Part shown: positions 17,590 through 29,028 of the stretch, one piece after another
Numbering within the stretch: position 1 is the first letter of the stretch
Layout: each line of letters opens with the position of its first letter
Assembly (NCBI RefSeq): GCF_004217555.1
Contig: NZ_SHKW01000001.1
Span: forward strand, 3,100,001-3,164,000
Direction: 5' to 3'
Source: Edaphobacter modestus
Lineage (GTDB): Bacteria > Acidobacteriota > Terriglobia > Terriglobales > Acidobacteriaceae
Length of the DNA stretch: 64,000 bases
The notes under the pieces: generated by a model
Seen by the model: the letters and a program-made list of their open reading frames with translations, nothing else
Databases searched by the model: none
Told to the model about the DNA's origin: nothing
Made by a program: the position numbers and the translations under genes

Positions 17590-17936
17590 ATGAACTCGCG
17601 AGACGACGGATTCGCCAACTCAGAGAATTTTTTGCCGGGAAGGCGTGCCTTCATCGGAGGCCTTGCAGGCGCCACCGCGGGATTTGCTACGTCGCTGGCA
17701 TGTCCAGCACAGGAGGCGCCGGTATCGAAGAGATTGCGGCCTGTGACGGCGTCCGATAGCTCAACAGTGGCGGAGACAAGCGCTGGTAAAGTGCGTGGTT
17801 TTGAGCATAAGGGTATTTAGGTCTTCAAAGGTATTCCTTATGGGGCTCCCACTTCGGGCCGTTAATCGCTTCATGCCACCCGCGAAACCTGAGTCCTGGA
17901 CAGGCGTACGTAGTGCTCTCCGCTGGGCGCTGGAAG
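17590..17936 (+). pseudogene. Type B carboxylesterase, Tat-exported, N-terminal fragment
   Basis: The first 76 codons contain a twin-arginine signal (GRRAFIGGLAGATAGFA) and GKVRGFEHKGI, then an in-frame TAG at 17818-17820. The code continues past the stop as VFKGIPYGAPTSG, and after a two-nucleotide shift near 17860 as NRFMPPAKPESWTGVRSALRW. Both are standard for the start of carboxylesterase type B enzymes. Similarity stops near 17930, before the nucleophile elbow, where DUF2950 sequence begins. So the gene has a nonsense codon, a frameshift and a 3' deletion and cannot make an active esterase. Confidence 0.72.
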
Positions 17937-18662
17937 CGATGCCATTATCTCGTCCGGACAGCGTCGCAGATGAGGCGGCGCGTGACCGTTTTCTTGCCAA
18001 ATATGACGCTAAGCACGCTCTCGTAGAATCCGGATCGCATCAGTTCACACTCAATGTTGGAGCTGACGATTGGCCGCTGCCGATTCCACTCGTTGACAAT
18101 GCGGGCAAATGGTACTTCGACGGTGCGGCTGGTCAGCAGGAGATCGTTTACCGCAGGATCGGCAGTAACGAATTATCCGCGATCGAAGTTTGCAAGGGAG
18201 TCGTTGCCGTTCAACGCGACTATGCCGCATCCTCACACGACGGACATTCGGCAGGGATTTATGCGGAGCGCGTTGTCAGTGATGCAGGGAAGCAGAATGG
18301 TCTCTACTGGGAGACGAAGTCGGGCGAACCGACAAGTCCGGCCGGAGCCATGCTCGCCCAGGCAAGCCGAGAAGGCTACGATACCTCCGGAAACAAAACT
18401 CCTTACCATGGCTATTACTACCGCATGCTCAAGAACCCGGGAGGGTTTGCGTTTCTCGCTTACCCGGGCCCAGTATCGCTCCAGCGGCGTCATGACCTTT
18501 GTCGTCACCCAGGATGGTGTCATCCAAGAAAAGGATCTTGGCCCGCAATCCAGCGAGATCGTGGGAGGCATCGGACAAGATCAAATTGACAGCACATGGA
18601 AGCAGGTTGAGGAAGACAGCCGGGTACTAGAAATGTCTGTGCTTGAAACGCCCGGGTTTTAG
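17937..18662 (+). pseudogene. DUF2950 protein, 3' portion with two frameshifts
   Basis: From SDAIISSG near 17935 the sequence follows the DUF2950 family: DSVADEAARDRFLAKYD, LNVGADDWPLPIPLV, FDGAAGQQEIVYRRIG, YHGYYYRMLKNPGGFAF, then SSGVMTFVVTQDGVIQEKDL. Frame changes occur near 17956 and near 18470, where one extra nucleotide separates LAYP from QYRSSGVMTF. The signal peptide and first part of the family are missing and are replaced by the carboxylesterase fragment. DUF2950 proteins are secreted proteins of unknown function common in Acidobacteriota and Proteobacteria. This copy is broken. Confidence 0.72.
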
Positions 18663-18668
18663 CTCAGA

Positions 18669-18691
18669 GTTACGCCTGGGTGAGGCGTAAC
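18669..18691. terminator. Hairpin after the DUF2950 remnant
   Basis: GTTACGCC at 18669-18676 pairs perfectly with GGCGTAAC at 18684-18691 across a 7-nt loop, 6 bp after the stop codon at the end of the DUF2950 remnant. No T-tract follows, so it may be a weak or Rho-assisted terminator. Confidence 0.45.
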
Positions 18692-19085
18692 GCATGAGTT
18701 CCTGCGTCGTCCTCACAGAAATCCCGGGTTATTGCAATAGAGTTACCAGCGGAACACGGCGCGTCTAAGGGCTCAAGGAACGCAGCAGCGAAAGGTCCGA
18801 AGCGATCCCGTATGAGAAATTGGACACCTCACTCGCTGAATCTGTGCAGCCATATTGAGAAAGTTTTTCTCAGATGATTCACTGTCAGAGGGCAAGATAG
18901 TGGGTGGCAACGGTGGCTTGTCTCGATTCGAGGAAGCCAACACAATTCCAACTATAAATATCCCGAGCCATCCAAAAGCCGTGTTTGTGATTTTCAATCT
19001 GATTCAGAAATCGGTGATGCCGATCAACAGCGCTTTATCGTTTCTCCCGTCGCGCTCTGTAGAATGTCTCCCATGAGGAACGGCG
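18692..19085. other. Gene-free stretch before a small membrane protein
   Basis: No supported coding frame. Short frames on both strands lack ribosome sites and protein-like composition. It presumably holds the promoter of the gene at 19086. Confidence 0.4.
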
Positions 19086-19487
19086 ATGATTGCTTTGCTG
19101 GCTGAGGGCGTTCCTGCCGAATGCATGGTGGGCACATTCAACTCTCATGGATGGATGGCACTTGCTGTCACAGGTGTAGGCCTGGTAGGTGCCATTTACT
19201 CTTTGTCCAAGGGATTTGAATGGCTCCGCGAGGAAGCGGATTGCAAACGTGACCAAAAAGAGGCACCTGACAGACGTACAGCGAAAAACTGGCTTCTCGG
19301 TTTATGGGTTTTGCTCCCACCTGCATGGTTTTTTATCGAGTACATTTTCCTCTATAGGCACTTTGGCAAACCTGCCTGCTTTGAGTCGTTCAAGTATGCT
19401 CAAGAACTAGCTGGCAAGGGATGGGCTGGCATGGTCGCCGTCCTCAGTGGCCTCTATTTCGGCAAGGAAATCCTTGGCAAAGAATGA
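19086..19487 (+). CDS. Hypothetical small membrane protein
   Basis: 133 residues preceded by ATGAGGAACG, which gives a GAGG ribosome site about 8 nt before the ATG. Three hydrophobic segments are visible: about 22-42 (WMALAVTGVGLVGAIYSL), 69-91 (LLGLWVLLPPAWFFIEYIFLY) and a shorter one near 112-127 (WAGMVAVLSGLYFG). Between the first two lies a charged, Lys/Glu-rich loop. I do not recognise a family. It stands alone between the gene-decay region and the complex I operon. Confidence 0.55.
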   Translation: MIALLAEGVPAECMVGTFNSHGWMALAVTGVGLVGAIYSLSKGFEWLREEADCKRDQKEAPDRRTAKNWLLGLWVLLPPAWFFIEYIFLYRHFGKPACFESFKYAQELAGKGWAGMVAVLSGLYFGKEILGKE

Positions 19488-20267
19488 CTCCGCATATCTC
19501 AGAGAGAAAGTAAACACGATCCAAAACGGAAAGCTCCCGGACCTCAGAACATTCGAGAATCCGGAGTGCCCTAGGTCGTTAAGAACCTTTGTATCTACTT
19601 CCGTGTTTCACTCTGCTGCGGACATATTTTCCTGCACCTCTTGCAATCAGCGCCCCATTTGGGGAGGAAAGGCGCTACGCGTGGATAGCCCAGATGCAAA
19701 TCTGCTATGCAGACAACCTTCGAAAGTCATTTCTAACTAGATCCACTCAAAGGATGCGGGCCGCCGGTACGATGCAACGGCGCTCCTCGCATGACGCGAT
19801 AACAGCCACACTCGGAATGGAAAAGAAACACACCAGAGCGATCGTCGGAACTTGAAAACTGAAAGACGTCCCGTCATTTGGGCTGCGGACGTTGGCCAGC
19901 CAATCCTCTTTATTTCGATTGTTATCAAGGATTAACCGCGGAAATCCGGCTTGCAAACCTCTGATTTGCGATGGATTGCTATTTATTTAGCAAGTCGCGT
20001 CGTTCCTTAATCGTCTGAATGGTCGGTTGAGTTGCTTGCAGAAGATCCCATATGGGGGTGCCCTTCGCGTCGGAAATAGACCTGGTCACGCGAAATATAT
20101 TCAGTAGCCGTGCGAACTGGCAAGGAGTCCGCCCTGAAGATCATCGGCGATTGCGTCGGACAACCGGTGCGTTTACGACATACGTCGACACATCTTGCCA
20201 CCCTCCCCTCGTCTAATCTATACTCGCGCGTCAGTGCAGCGCAGGCGGGTTGCATCGAGGCAGGACC
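19488..20267. other. Long gene-free stretch upstream of the nuo operon
   Basis: No frame is convincing. Plus-strand frames at 19447-19740 and 19589-19855 lack a ribosome site and recognisable motifs. The last 200 bases before nuoA should contain its promoter; no clear boxes could be assigned. No tRNA or known RNA fold was recognised. Confidence 0.4.
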
Positions 20268-20642
20268 ATGAACTTTTGGCCACTGGCAGTCTACGTCGTC
20301 ATCGTCGGCATGCTTGTTATGGCCATGTTGAGCCTGTCCTTTGTCCTGGGTCAACGGCACCATGATCGGGCCACCGGTTCCCCGTATGAATCTGGCATCC
20401 TCTCAGAAGGTTCTGCGCGAGTGCGGTTCTCGGCAAAGTTCTATCTGATCGCGATGTTCTTCGTTATTTTCGATCTTGAAGCGGTGTTTTTATTTGCCTG
20501 GGCGATCGCTGTCCGAGAAACCGGATGGGCTGGTTACGCCGAGGCACTGCTGTTCATCACGGTACTGCTCGCGACGCTCCTCTATTTGTGGCGCGTCGGC
20601 GCTCTTGATTGGAGACAAGGAAGCAGACGGATGGTGAGTTAG
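20268..20642 (+). CDS. nuoA: NADH-quinone oxidoreductase subunit A
   Basis: 124 residues with three membrane helices. The conserved SPYESGI near residue 38 (family form K-x-x-PYE-x-G) and the charged helix-2 motif [13 protein letters not shown], with the buried D and E seen in NuoA proteins, are both clear. NuoA lies in the membrane arm near the quinone site of complex I. The ATG at 20268 follows GAGGCAGG; an in-frame ATG at 20250 is less likely. First gene of a 13-gene operon; nuoB starts 16 bp later. Confidence 0.93.
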   Translation: MNFWPLAVYVVIVGMLVMAMLSLSFVLGQRHHDRATGSPYESGILSEGSARVRFSAKFYLIAMFFVIFDLEAVFLFAWAIAVRETGWAGYAEALLFITVLLATLLYLWRVGALDWRQGSRRMVS

Positions 20643-20658
20643 CAACAGGCGGTGTGCC

Positions 20659-21297
20659 ATGCGCTGGTCGATCAGTCGGCCTGCTGATGCTCTGCAGGCT
20701 GAGAAGGCCGATGGGAACCTTGAGGAGGCGATCCGCCGCACTCTCGTTCTGTCCCGAGTGGACGATCTTGTGGCGTGGAGCCGCAAGAACTCTGTCTGGC
20801 CGTTCAACTTCGGCCTCTCCTGCTGTTTCGTGGAGATGGCCACAAGCATCACAAGCAAATATGACATCTCCCGGTTCGGTGCTGAAGTGATCCGTGGTAC
20901 GCCACGGGAAGCGGATCTTATGGTGATCGCGGGTACGCCATTTATCAAGATGGCACCGGTCATCAAGCGCCTCTATGAACAGATGATGGAGCCGCGTTGG
21001 GTCATTTCCATGGGGTCATGCGCTAATTCCGGCGGCATGTACGACATCTACAGCGTGGTGCAGGGCGTAGATAAAATCCTCCCGGTAGATGTCTATGTCC
21101 CCGGATGTCCGCCTCGGCCCGACGCGTTTCTCGAAGGCGTTCTGTTATTGCGCGATGCGATAGGAAAAGAGAAGCGGCCCCTCAGTTGGGTCATCGGGCC
21201 GCAAGGAGTGCAGCGGCCTGATATGCCTTCGATGCGTGATACGAAATGGGCACAGCGGCAATCGCTTACTGTGCTCCGGCCCCCCGATAACGTTTAG
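20659..21297 (+). CDS. nuoB: NADH-quinone oxidoreductase subunit B
   Basis: 212 residues, slightly longer than usual because of a C-terminal tail. It holds cluster N2, the last iron-sulfur centre before quinone. The four Cys ligands are visible as GLSCCFVEM (adjacent Cys pair near residue 55), [13 protein letters not shown] and [11 protein letters not shown]. Located in the hydrophilic arm at the junction with the membrane arm. Confidence 0.94.
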   Translation: MRWSISRPADALQAEKADGNLEEAIRRTLVLSRVDDLVAWSRKNSVWPFNFGLSCCFVEMATSITSKYDISRFGAEVIRGTPREADLMVIAGTPFIKMAPVIKRLYEQMMEPRWVISMGSCANSGGMYDIYSVVQGVDKILPVDVYVPGCPPRPDAFLEGVLLLRDAIGKEKRPLSWVIGPQGVQRPDMPSMRDTKWAQRQSLTVLRPPDNV

Positions 21298-21314
21298 CCG
21301 TACCGGCGGTGTGA

Positions 21315-23060
21315 ATGATGTGCAGCCTTCTCGTCGATCAGGAACTACGGAATGAACTCGGTCCTACGGCTGCACCCCAGCCTGTCTGCGACGCAGTTCC
21401 GACGTTCTGGGTTTCGAAGACCGACATCCATGAGGCCATTCGCTCGCTCCATTCGAGTATTCCAGAACCGTACAGAATGTTTTATGACGTTACGGCAATT
21501 GACGAACGCGGCCGCACGCACCGCGACGGCCAGCCGCCGAGTGACTTCACCGTCGTTTACCACCTCTACTCTCTTGAACGGAACGAGTATGTTCGGTTGA
21601 AGGTCGCGCTCAACCAGAATCAACTCTCACTCCCCACGATCACTGACATCTGTCCTGCGGCCAACTGGTATGAGCGGGAGGTGTGGGACATGTTTGGTAT
21701 CGTCTTCGACCAACATCCGCATCTGACGCGCATTCTCATGCCAAGGACGTGGTCGGGACATCCCTTGCGTAAGGACCATCCGGCACGAGCCACGGAGATG
21801 GGCCCCTTTACTCTGCCTGACGAAAAGCAGGACGCCGAGCAGGAAGCATTGCAGTTCCGCCCAGAAGAATGGGGCATGTCGCGACAAGACGAGGATTCCG
21901 ATTTCATTTTTCTGAATGTTGGTCCGCAGCACCCCGGCACGCACGGCGTTCTGCGCATCATTCTGCAGTTAGATGGCGAGGAGATTGTCGATGCTATCCC
22001 CGACATAGGCTTTCATCACCGCGGCGCCGAGAAGATGGGCGAGCGCCAGACATGGCATACCTATATCCCGTACACCGACCGCGTGGATTATCTGGGCGGG
22101 GTGATGAACAACTTTGCGTACCTGATAGCGGTCGAGAAATTGGCGGGCATCACCGTGCCTCCGCGCGGAAATATGATTCGGGTCATGATGGCGGAGCTCT
22201 TCCGTATCATCAGCCATCTGGTGTGGTACGGCACATTCGCACAGGATCTTGGCCAGATGTCACCCGTGTTTTATATGTTCAACGACCGCGAACGAGCGTT
22301 CGGCATCGTCGAAGCGGTCTGCGGTGCCCGCATGCACCCCAACTGGTTCCGCATTGGTGGTGTGGCTCAGGACCTGCCAAACGGATGGGACCGCCTGTTC
22401 CGAGACTTCCTGAACTACCTGCCGGCCAGGCTCGACGAATACGATCGCACTGTCATGCGCAACCGTCTGTTCAAGGCGCGCACGCAGGGTATTGGAAGCT
22501 GCACGGTAGAGGAAGCAATTGAGTGGGGAATGACAGGTCCGAACCTGCGCGCGTGCGGTCTCGATTGGGATTTTCGCAAGAAACAACCCTATGCCTGCTA
22601 CGACCAGCTCAAATTCGATATACCTGTTGGCCGCTCGGGAGATTGTTACGATCGCGCGACCGTACACGTCGAGGAGATTCGCCAAAGCCTCAGGATTATC
22701 CAGCAATGCGTCGATGAAATGCCGGGCGGCCCATGCAACGCGGACCATCCGCTGGCCACCCCGCCGCCAAAGCCGCGAACCATGCACGATATCGAAACGC
22801 TCATCCATCATTTCCTTGGCGTGAGCTGGGGTCCCGTGATTCCGGCCGGCGAAGCCATGGCGGCAATCGAAGGAACCAAGGGCAACAACGGCTACTACCT
22901 GATAAGCGATGGAGGCACTGGTTCCTATCGGACTCGTATTCGCGCCCCATCGTTTGCACACATGCAGATGCTGCCGCTGCTGTGCCGGGGATTGATGATC
23001 CCGGACCTCCTGGCGATTCTGGGAAGTCTTGATTATGTGCTCGCGGACATAGACCGGTGA
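21315..23060 (+). CDS. nuoCD: NADH-quinone oxidoreductase subunits C/D, fused
   Basis: 581 residues in one uninterrupted frame. Residues 1-190 are the 30-kDa NuoC domain ([28 protein letters not shown]). Residues about 200-581 are the 49-kDa NuoD domain ([27 protein letters not shown], the quinone-binding region, [20 protein letters not shown]). The two are separated by only a short acidic linker. The fused form is known in Escherichia coli and others. It forms the quinone chamber together with NuoB. There are two adjacent ATG codons at the start (21315 and 21318). Confidence 0.94.
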   Translation: MMCSLLVDQELRNELGPTAAPQPVCDAVPTFWVSKTDIHEAIRSLHSSIPEPYRMFYDVTAIDERGRTHRDGQPPSDFTVVYHLYSLERNEYVRLKVALNQNQLSLPTITDICPAANWYEREVWDMFGIVFDQHPHLTRILMPRTWSGHPLRKDHPARATEMGPFTLPDEKQDAEQEALQFRPEEWGMSRQDEDSDFIFLNVGPQHPGTHGVLRIILQLDGEEIVDAIPDIGFHHRGAEKMGERQTWHTYIPYTDRVDYLGGVMNNFAYLIAVEKLAGITVPPRGNMIRVMMAELFRIISHLVWYGTFAQDLGQMSPVFYMFNDRERAFGIVEAVCGARMHPNWFRIGGVAQDLPNGWDRLFRDFLNYLPARLDEYDRTVMRNRLFKARTQGIGSCTVEEAIEWGMTGPNLRACGLDWDFRKKQPYACYDQLKFDIPVGRSGDCYDRATVHVEEIRQSLRIIQQCVDEMPGGPCNADHPLATPPPKPRTMHDIETLIHHFLGVSWGPVIPAGEAMAAIEGTKGNNGYYLISDGGTGSYRTRIRAPSFAHMQMLPLLCRGLMIPDLLAILGSLDYVLADIDR

Positions 23061-23084
23061 AGAAAGCATGAGGAGGAGGAAGCG

Positions 23085-23549
23085 ATGCTGACTGCGGAGG
23101 AACGTGAGGAGATCGAATCGAAACTTGCCGACTATCCGAACACCCAGGCCGTCGCTATCGAAGCGATGCTGATCGTTCAACGGCACCAGGGATGGGTATC
23201 GGATGAAAAACTGCACGATCTCTCAGACCTCCTGCGGCTTTCCGTTGCCAACCTGGACGGCGTAGCGACGTTTTACAACCTGATCCGCCGGAGGCCGGTG
23301 GGACGGCACGTCGCACTTATTTGCGACAGCGTCTCGTGTTGGATCATGGGCTCTGAACGGATGCGGGATCGCCTCTGCGACAGGCTGGGTACATCGGTAG
23401 GCGGCACAACTTCCGACGGGCAGTTTACTTTGTTGCCCATCGTTTGCCTGGGAGCGTGTGATCACGCTCCAGCCATGATGATTGACGGCACGTTACATGA
23501 GGATCTAAACGAACGGAAGATCGAGGAGATATTGGCGCAGTACACATAG
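23085..23549 (+). CDS. nuoE: NADH-quinone oxidoreductase subunit E
   Basis: 154 residues, thioredoxin-like 24-kDa subunit with a [2Fe-2S] cluster. The ligands are visible as CDSVSC near residue 80 and CLGAC near 123. The early VATFYNLIRRRPVG motif is typical. It belongs to the NADH-dehydrogenase module together with NuoF and NuoG. GAGGAGGAAGCG lies just before the ATG, a strong ribosome site. nuoF begins 9 bp downstream. Confidence 0.94.
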   Translation: MLTAEEREEIESKLADYPNTQAVAIEAMLIVQRHQGWVSDEKLHDLSDLLRLSVANLDGVATFYNLIRRRPVGRHVALICDSVSCWIMGSERMRDRLCDRLGTSVGGTTSDGQFTLLPIVCLGACDHAPAMMIDGTLHEDLNERKIEEILAQYT

Positions 23550-23558
23550 GCATTCTCT

Positions 23559-24830
23559 ATGGAAAAACCTCTTACAGGCAATTTTCGACCTGACAAAACT
23601 GCGGTGAGCCTTCCGGAGTACGAGCGTGCCGGTGGATACCAAGGGCTTCGCAAGGCACTCGCTATGGAGCCGGCTGAAGTCACGGAATTGATAAAGAGAT
23701 CGAATCTTCGCGGACGGGGAGGGGCGGGTTTTCCGACCGGCACGAAGTGGAGTTTCGTGCCCATGGGAAAGGAAGCTCCGCATCCGAAGTACCTCGTTGC
23801 GAACGCCGACGAGATGGAGCCGGGAACATTCAAGGACCGCGCATTGATGGAGAGGGACCCGCACCAGTTGATTGAAGGATTGATCGTATCCGCATACGCG
23901 ATTGAGGCCGATATCGGTTACATATTTTTGCGAGGCGAGTACGAGTGCTCCAACCAGCGCCTTTCCAGAGCGATCGCCGAAGCAAAAGCAAGCAACTATC
24001 TCGGCCGCAACATTCTCGGATCGGGCTACAGTCTAGAAATTCATCTTCACGCCAGCGCTGGCCGTTACATCTGTGGCGAAGAGACGGCTCTGCTCAATGC
24101 ACTTGAAGGAAAGCGAGCGCACCCGAGAGCGAAGCCACCCTTCCCCCAGGTTTGCGGGCTCTGGGGAAAACCGACGATCGTTCAGAATGTGGAAACACTT
24201 TGCAATGTGCATCACATCGTAGACAAGGGGCCTGATTGGTTCCGAGGCCTGAGCCGAACTGAAGACGGAGGCACAAAGCTGTTTGGGGTCAGTGGCAAAG
24301 TCCGGAGGCCGGGACTATGGGAACTTCCGATGGGCACGCCTCTGCGTGAAATCCTCGAGGAACATGCCGGAGGAATGCGCGATGGCTTGCATTTTCGCGG
24401 ATTGCTGCCTGGCGGAGCGTCGACAGACTTCCTGGTTGAGGAACATCTGGACACGCCTATGGACTACGGAAATGTACAGAAAGCGGGAAGCCGACTGGGC
24501 ACGGGAACTATGGTGGTGCTTGACGATCAGACTTGCCCTGTCGGCATGGTCTGGAATCTCGAACACTTCTTTGCACAGGAATCGTGCGGCTGGTGCACAC
24601 CGTGCTGGAGCGGACTGGCGTGGACGGAAAAGATTCTGTTCGCAATGGAGCAAGGCAGAGGAACCGCTCGAGATCTCGATACGCTGATGTTCCAGACCAA
24701 GTTTCTTGCTCCGGGCAACACCTTCTGTGCCTTTGCGCCTGGGGCAGTCGAGCCACTGCAGAGTGCGTTGAAATATTTCGCTGGAGATTTTCGTCGGCAC
24801 ATCGACGAACAACGGTGTCCCTGGAGATGA
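23559..24830 (+). CDS. nuoF: NADH-quinone oxidoreductase subunit F
   Basis: 423 residues, the FMN- and NADH-binding subunit. RGRGGAGFPTGTKW near residue 50 is the NADH/FMN glycine-rich loop, NADEMEPGTFKDR follows, and GRYICGEETALLNALEGKR contacts the flavin. The cluster N3 ligands are SCGWCTPCWSG near 346 and the Cys in NTFCAF near 390. The TGA stop overlaps the ATG of nuoG (ATGA), so the two are translationally coupled. Confidence 0.94.
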   Translation: MEKPLTGNFRPDKTAVSLPEYERAGGYQGLRKALAMEPAEVTELIKRSNLRGRGGAGFPTGTKWSFVPMGKEAPHPKYLVANADEMEPGTFKDRALMERDPHQLIEGLIVSAYAIEADIGYIFLRGEYECSNQRLSRAIAEAKASNYLGRNILGSGYSLEIHLHASAGRYICGEETALLNALEGKRAHPRAKPPFPQVCGLWGKPTIVQNVETLCNVHHIVDKGPDWFRGLSRTEDGGTKLFGVSGKVRRPGLWELPMGTPLREILEEHAGGMRDGLHFRGLLPGGASTDFLVEEHLDTPMDYGNVQKAGSRLGTGTMVVLDDQTCPVGMVWNLEHFFAQESCGWCTPCWSGLAWTEKILFAMEQGRGTARDLDTLMFQTKFLAPGNTFCAFAPGAVEPLQSALKYFAGDFRRHIDEQRCPWR

Positions 24831-27541
24831 CCGTGGCGACCATTTACATCGACGACAAGCCCAGACAGGCGAATCCGAAGCAGAATCTGCTACACGCCTG
24901 TCTTTCACTGGGTTATGATCTTCCGTATTTCTGCTGGCATCCGGCATTGGGCTCGGTGGGCGCATGTCGCCAGTGCGCAGTTAAGCAATTCCGCGACGAG
25001 CAAGACACTTCAGGCAAGCTCATCATGTCCTGCATGACACCAGCTGCCGACGGCACACGCATCTCCATCGTCGATCCTGAAGCCGTGGCCTTTCGCGCCG
25101 CTGTTATCCAGGGCTTGATGCAGAACCATCCGCACGATTGTCCTGTATGCGACGAAGGCGGCGAATGTCACCTCCAGGACATGACGGTCATGACCGGACA
25201 CCGGTCACGCGTTTACAGTTTTGGCAAAAGAACGTTTCGCAATCAGTATCTCGGTCCGCTGGTGAATCATGAGATGAACCGCTGCATTCAATGTCAGCGA
25301 TGTGTGCGCTTTTATCGCGAATACGCAGGTGGTGACGACCTGAACGCGTTTCATCTGCGCGACACGATCTACTTTGGGCGACACGAAGACGGCGTTCTGG
25401 AAAACGAGTTCAGCGGCAACCTGGTTGAAATCTGCCCGACGGGTGTATTTACCGATGCAACACTCAAGCGCCACTACGCGCGCAAGTGGGACCTACAGAT
25501 GGCGCCGTCGATCTGCGCTCATTGCGGGCTGGGTTGCAATACCACTGTTGGCGAACGGTATGGCACACTGCGCCGCATCGTGAACCGTTATAACCACGAG
25601 GTGAACGGGTACTTTCTTTGCGATCGTGGACGGTTTGGCTATGAGTTTGTGGAGAGCAATCAGAGAATTCGCCATCCACTGCTGAACGGCAAAGCAGCAA
25701 CGAAAATTGAGGCATTGGAACGATTCGGCGCCATCTTGCGCGATGGCAAGGTGTTCGGCATCGGGTCACCACGGGCCTCCCTGGAGGGCAACTTCGCACT
25801 ACGCACACTGGTTGGTCCCGATCGTTTCTTCGCTGGAATTTCCGACCATGAGTTGCAGCTCCTTTCGACCATGCTCCGCATCCTGCGCGAAGGCCCGGCG
25901 CGATCACCTTCCCTTCATGAGATGGAGCACTCGGATGCAGTGTTCGTGCTTGGGGAGGATGTCACGAATGTCGCGCCGATCATGGCTTTGCGACTACGTC
26001 AAGCTGTGCGTCAGGCCCCCATGCGGATCGCGGAGAAACTGCACATCCCGGAGTGGCTCGACCATTCGGTGCGCGAGGCTGTGCAGGATGAGAAGGGTCC
26101 CCTCTACATTGCTTCTCCTTACGCGACGAAGCTGGATGACATCGCGACGGCCACCTATTACGCCGCGCCAGATGATCTGGCACGGCTGGGTTTCGCTGTC
26201 GCCCACGCGATCGATCCCGGTGCTCCCGTTGTGACGGGGCTTGTGCCGGACCTGGAGAAGATGGCGGCGGACATAGCTTTTGCGTTGCTTGGCGGGCAGC
26301 ATCCATTGGTTGTTTCCGGTACAGGCTGTGGTAGCCAAAGTGTCATAGAAGCGGCGGCGCAGGTTGCATGGGCTCTGTGCAAGGTGGGACGCCATGCGGC
26401 TCTCAGCTTCACGGTGCCGGAGTGTAACAGTCTTGGTCTTGCGTTGATGGAACCTCGTCCACTCTCTGAAGTCGTCTCTGCGATCAAGAGCGAACCAACA
26501 AACACGCTGATTGTTCTTGAGAATGATCTGTTTCGCCGTGGTCCTGCAGACGCAGTGTCATCCTTGCTGAAAGGTGCCCGCCACCTTGTCGTTCTCGATC
26601 ATCTGGATAACGCCACAACAGACGCAGCCGAACTTGTATTGCCCGCAGGCACCTATGCCGAATCTGATGGAACGATCGTGAACAACGAAGGGCGCGCCCA
26701 GCGATTCTTCCAGGTTTTTGATCCCAGTACCGATGTGCAGGAAAGCTGGCGATGGTTACGCGAAGGGGCGATTGCGGCGGATTCTGAGAACGAGGCGCAG
26801 TGGCAGAGCCTCGACGATCTCACGACGGCCATGGCCGCAGAAATGGCTGCATTTGAATCGATTCCGCAAGTTGCTCCTCCGCGGAAAGCTGGTGGGAAGA
26901 TCGCACGCGAACCGAACCGATACAGCGGTCGCACTGCGATGCTAGCCAATATCAGCGTGCATGAGCCCAAACCGCCTGACGATCCCGATTCTGCCCTCGC
27001 GTTCTCGATGGAGTCCGGTCCCGAATCGGCTCCGCCTTCGTTGATTCCTTTTTTCTGGGCACCCGGTTGGAACTCCATTCAAGCGGCCAATAAATTTCAA
27101 AGCGAGGTGGGCGGCCCATTACGCGGCGGTGATCCCGGAGTCCGTCTGATTGAGCCGTCACTGGAGCCGGGCTGGCAGTATTGCTCTACGGTTCCCGCAG
27201 CATTTCAACAGCAGCCGGACGTGTGGGTGGTCGTCTCGATATTTCACATCTTCGGGTCAGAGGAACTCAGCCGCCACGCGCAAGGCATCGCTCAACTGGT
27301 CCCCCTTCCCTATGTGGCATTGAACCCAGCGGAGGCTTCGCAGAGTGGGGTGAACGCCGGCGAGCGGATCAAGGTGTCAATTGAGGGGTCTCTATTCGAA
27401 CTAGAGGTCATGTTGCGAGCCGACCTGCCTCGCGGTGTAGCCGGCTTGCCCGCCGGACTGTCGCCAGCCGGGGGTATACTTCTGCCAGCTTTTTGCAGGC
27501 TTGCACCAATCCTGGCTGAGCCATCCACAGGTGCTTTATGA
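24827..27541 (+). CDS. nuoG: NADH-quinone oxidoreductase subunit G
   Basis: 904 residues. An N-terminal ferredoxin-like [2Fe-2S] domain ([23 protein letters not shown]) is followed by the His-Cys cluster region ([19 protein letters not shown]), a [4Fe-4S] site ([18 protein letters not shown]), another Cys motif at the start of the molybdopterin-like domain (CAHCGLGCN), then a long oxidoreductase-like domain without an obvious Mo site. The start at 24827 is fixed by the ATGA overlap with nuoF; a longer open frame upstream is only a shadow of nuoF. The 3' end overlaps nuoH by ATGA as well. Confidence 0.92.
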   Translation: MTVATIYIDDKPRQANPKQNLLHACLSLGYDLPYFCWHPALGSVGACRQCAVKQFRDEQDTSGKLIMSCMTPAADGTRISIVDPEAVAFRAAVIQGLMQNHPHDCPVCDEGGECHLQDMTVMTGHRSRVYSFGKRTFRNQYLGPLVNHEMNRCIQCQRCVRFYREYAGGDDLNAFHLRDTIYFGRHEDGVLENEFSGNLVEICPTGVFTDATLKRHYARKWDLQMAPSICAHCGLGCNTTVGERYGTLRRIVNRYNHEVNGYFLCDRGRFGYEFVESNQRIRHPLLNGKAATKIEALERFGAILRDGKVFGIGSPRASLEGNFALRTLVGPDRFFAGISDHELQLLSTMLRILREGPARSPSLHEMEHSDAVFVLGEDVTNVAPIMALRLRQAVRQAPMRIAEKLHIPEWLDHSVREAVQDEKGPLYIASPYATKLDDIATATYYAAPDDLARLGFAVAHAIDPGAPVVTGLVPDLEKMAADIAFALLGGQHPLVVSGTGCGSQSVIEAAAQVAWALCKVGRHAALSFTVPECNSLGLALMEPRPLSEVVSAIKSEPTNTLIVLENDLFRRGPADAVSSLLKGARHLVVLDHLDNATTDAAELVLPAGTYAESDGTIVNNEGRAQRFFQVFDPSTDVQESWRWLREGAIAADSENEAQWQSLDDLTTAMAAEMAAFESIPQVAPPRKAGGKIAREPNRYSGRTAMLANISVHEPKPPDDPDSALAFSMESGPESAPPSLIPFFWAPGWNSIQAANKFQSEVGGPLRGGDPGVRLIEPSLEPGWQYCSTVPAAFQQQPDVWVVVSIFHIFGSEELSRHAQGIAQLVPLPYVALNPAEASQSGVNAGERIKVSIEGSLFELEVMLRADLPRGVAGLPAGLSPAGGILLPAFCRLAPILAEPSTGAL

Positions 27542-28491
27542 CGTGGAACCTCTTTCCCCTCGTCATCATCGCGGTGGTTCTGTTTGTGGTGCTCAATCTA
27601 TCAGCCGGATTGATTTGGGTGGAGCGCCGTCTGCTTGCCTTGTGGCAAGACCGGTATGGCCCCAACCGTGTCGGCCCATTTGGGTTAGGACAGGTGGTAG
27701 CCGACTCGGTGAAGATGTTCACCAAAGAAGACTGGGTTCCACCCTTTGCGGACAAACCGGTTTTTGTCCTCGCGCCTGCCATTATTGTTGTTACCGCGCT
27801 GCTCTCATTTGCGGTCGTGCCTTTTGCTTCGGGATTTGTCGTTGCCGATCTCGACATTGGGGTCCTGTTTCTCCTGGCGATGTCGTCCCTGGGCGTTTAT
27901 AGCGTTGTTCTGGCAGGCTGGGCGTCGAACAACAAGTACTCGCTGCTCGGTGGCATCCGCGCTGCCGCACAGATGCTCAGTTACGAGGTCTTCATGGGTC
28001 TGTCCCTGTTGGGCGTGGTCATCCTGGCTGGCTCATTCCGGATCTCGCATATTGTCGAAGCGCAGCGCGGGCTGTGGTTCGTGGTGCCTCAATTCCTCGG
28101 CTTCGTTCTGTTCCTGATCGCGGGCGTGGCGGAGACGCGTCGGCTGCCATTCGATCTTGCGGAAGCGGAGAGCGAACTGATAGCGGGCTTTCACTCAGAG
28201 TATTCCGGAATGAAGTTCGGCATGTTCTTCGTTGGGGAATACATCGGCGTAATCCTGATCTCGGCGACCATTGCGTTGTTATTCTTCGGTGGCTGGTTAG
28301 GGCCCGTGTTGCCGGGCCCGGTCTGGTTTGCAGCGAAGACGATGTTCTTCATCTGTCTATTCATCCTGTTTCGCGCGGCGCTTCCCAGGCCGCGATTTGA
28401 TCAGATGATGTCCTGGGGCTGGAAGGTGATGCTGCCCCTGGCACTAGTGAATTTGTTGGTAACCGGGGCTGTTGTGCTGGCCCGGACATAA
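27538..28491 (+). CDS. nuoH: NADH-quinone oxidoreductase subunit H
   Basis: 317 residues, eight membrane helices. Conserved cytoplasmic loops are [21 protein letters not shown] near residue 26 and [21 protein letters not shown] near 205, both lining the quinone channel. Start overlaps the nuoG stop by four bases. Confidence 0.94.
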   Translation: MTWNLFPLVIIAVVLFVVLNLSAGLIWVERRLLALWQDRYGPNRVGPFGLGQVVADSVKMFTKEDWVPPFADKPVFVLAPAIIVVTALLSFAVVPFASGFVVADLDIGVLFLLAMSSLGVYSVVLAGWASNNKYSLLGGIRAAAQMLSYEVFMGLSLLGVVILAGSFRISHIVEAQRGLWFVVPQFLGFVLFLIAGVAETRRLPFDLAEAESELIAGFHSEYSGMKFGMFFVGEYIGVILISATIALLFFGGWLGPVLPGPVWFAAKTMFFICLFILFRAALPRPRFDQMMSWGWKVMLPLALVNLLVTGAVVLART

Positions 28492-28503
28492 AGGAGGCCC
28501 TTC

Positions 28504-29019
28504 GTGCTCAGCCTCGTGCGCTCTTTGTGGGAGGTTTTCCTGCACACTTTTGCGCGGCGCGTGACCGTTCAATACCCGGAGGAAAAGCCCTATCTCGCGC
28601 CTCGGTATCGGGGTCGCATTGTCCTTACGAAGGACCCCGACGGAGGAGAACGCTGCGTCGCCTGCAATCTCTGCGCCGTCGCCTGTCCGGTGGATTGCAT
28701 CTCTCTGCAGGCAACGGAGGATGAGCACGGTCGGAGATACCCGGAGTTCTTCCGGATCAATTTTTCCCGCTGCATTTTCTGCGGCTATTGCGAAGAAGCG
28801 TGTCCCACGTATGCGATTCAGCTAACACCAGATTTCGAGATGGGTGAGTACAAACGGCAGAATCTCGTCTACGAGAAAGCTGACCTGCAAATTGAAGGCC
28901 CGGGAAAGTATCCAGATTACAACTTCTGGCGCGTGGCCGGAGTCGCAATTGGTGGCAAAGACAAAGGAGAAGCTGAGAACGAAACTGCACCCGTCGACAC
29001 TCACAGCCTGATGCCTTGA
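28504..29019 (+). CDS. nuoI: NADH-quinone oxidoreductase subunit I
   Basis: 171 residues with two [4Fe-4S] motifs, [15 protein letters not shown] near residue 54 and [12 protein letters not shown] near 95, the N6a and N6b clusters that pass electrons toward NuoB. GTG start at 28504, fixed by AAAGGAGG at 28491-28498. The C-terminal 20 residues are charged and not part of the conserved fold. Confidence 0.93.
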   Translation: MLSLVRSLWEVFLHTFARRVTVQYPEEKPYLAPRYRGRIVLTKDPDGGERCVACNLCAVACPVDCISLQATEDEHGRRYPEFFRINFSRCIFCGYCEEACPTYAIQLTPDFEMGEYKRQNLVYEKADLQIEGPGKYPDYNFWRVAGVAIGGKDKGEAENETAPVDTHSLMP

Positions 29020-29028
29020 GGATGAGCC

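Noticed and set aside
21315..23060. Fusion of nuoC and nuoD as a novelty.
   Set aside because: The fused form is well known in Escherichia coli and other bacteria.
24533..24826. A longer start for nuoG.
   Set aside because: These codons read nuoF in another frame; the ATGA overlap at 24827 is the conserved arrangement.
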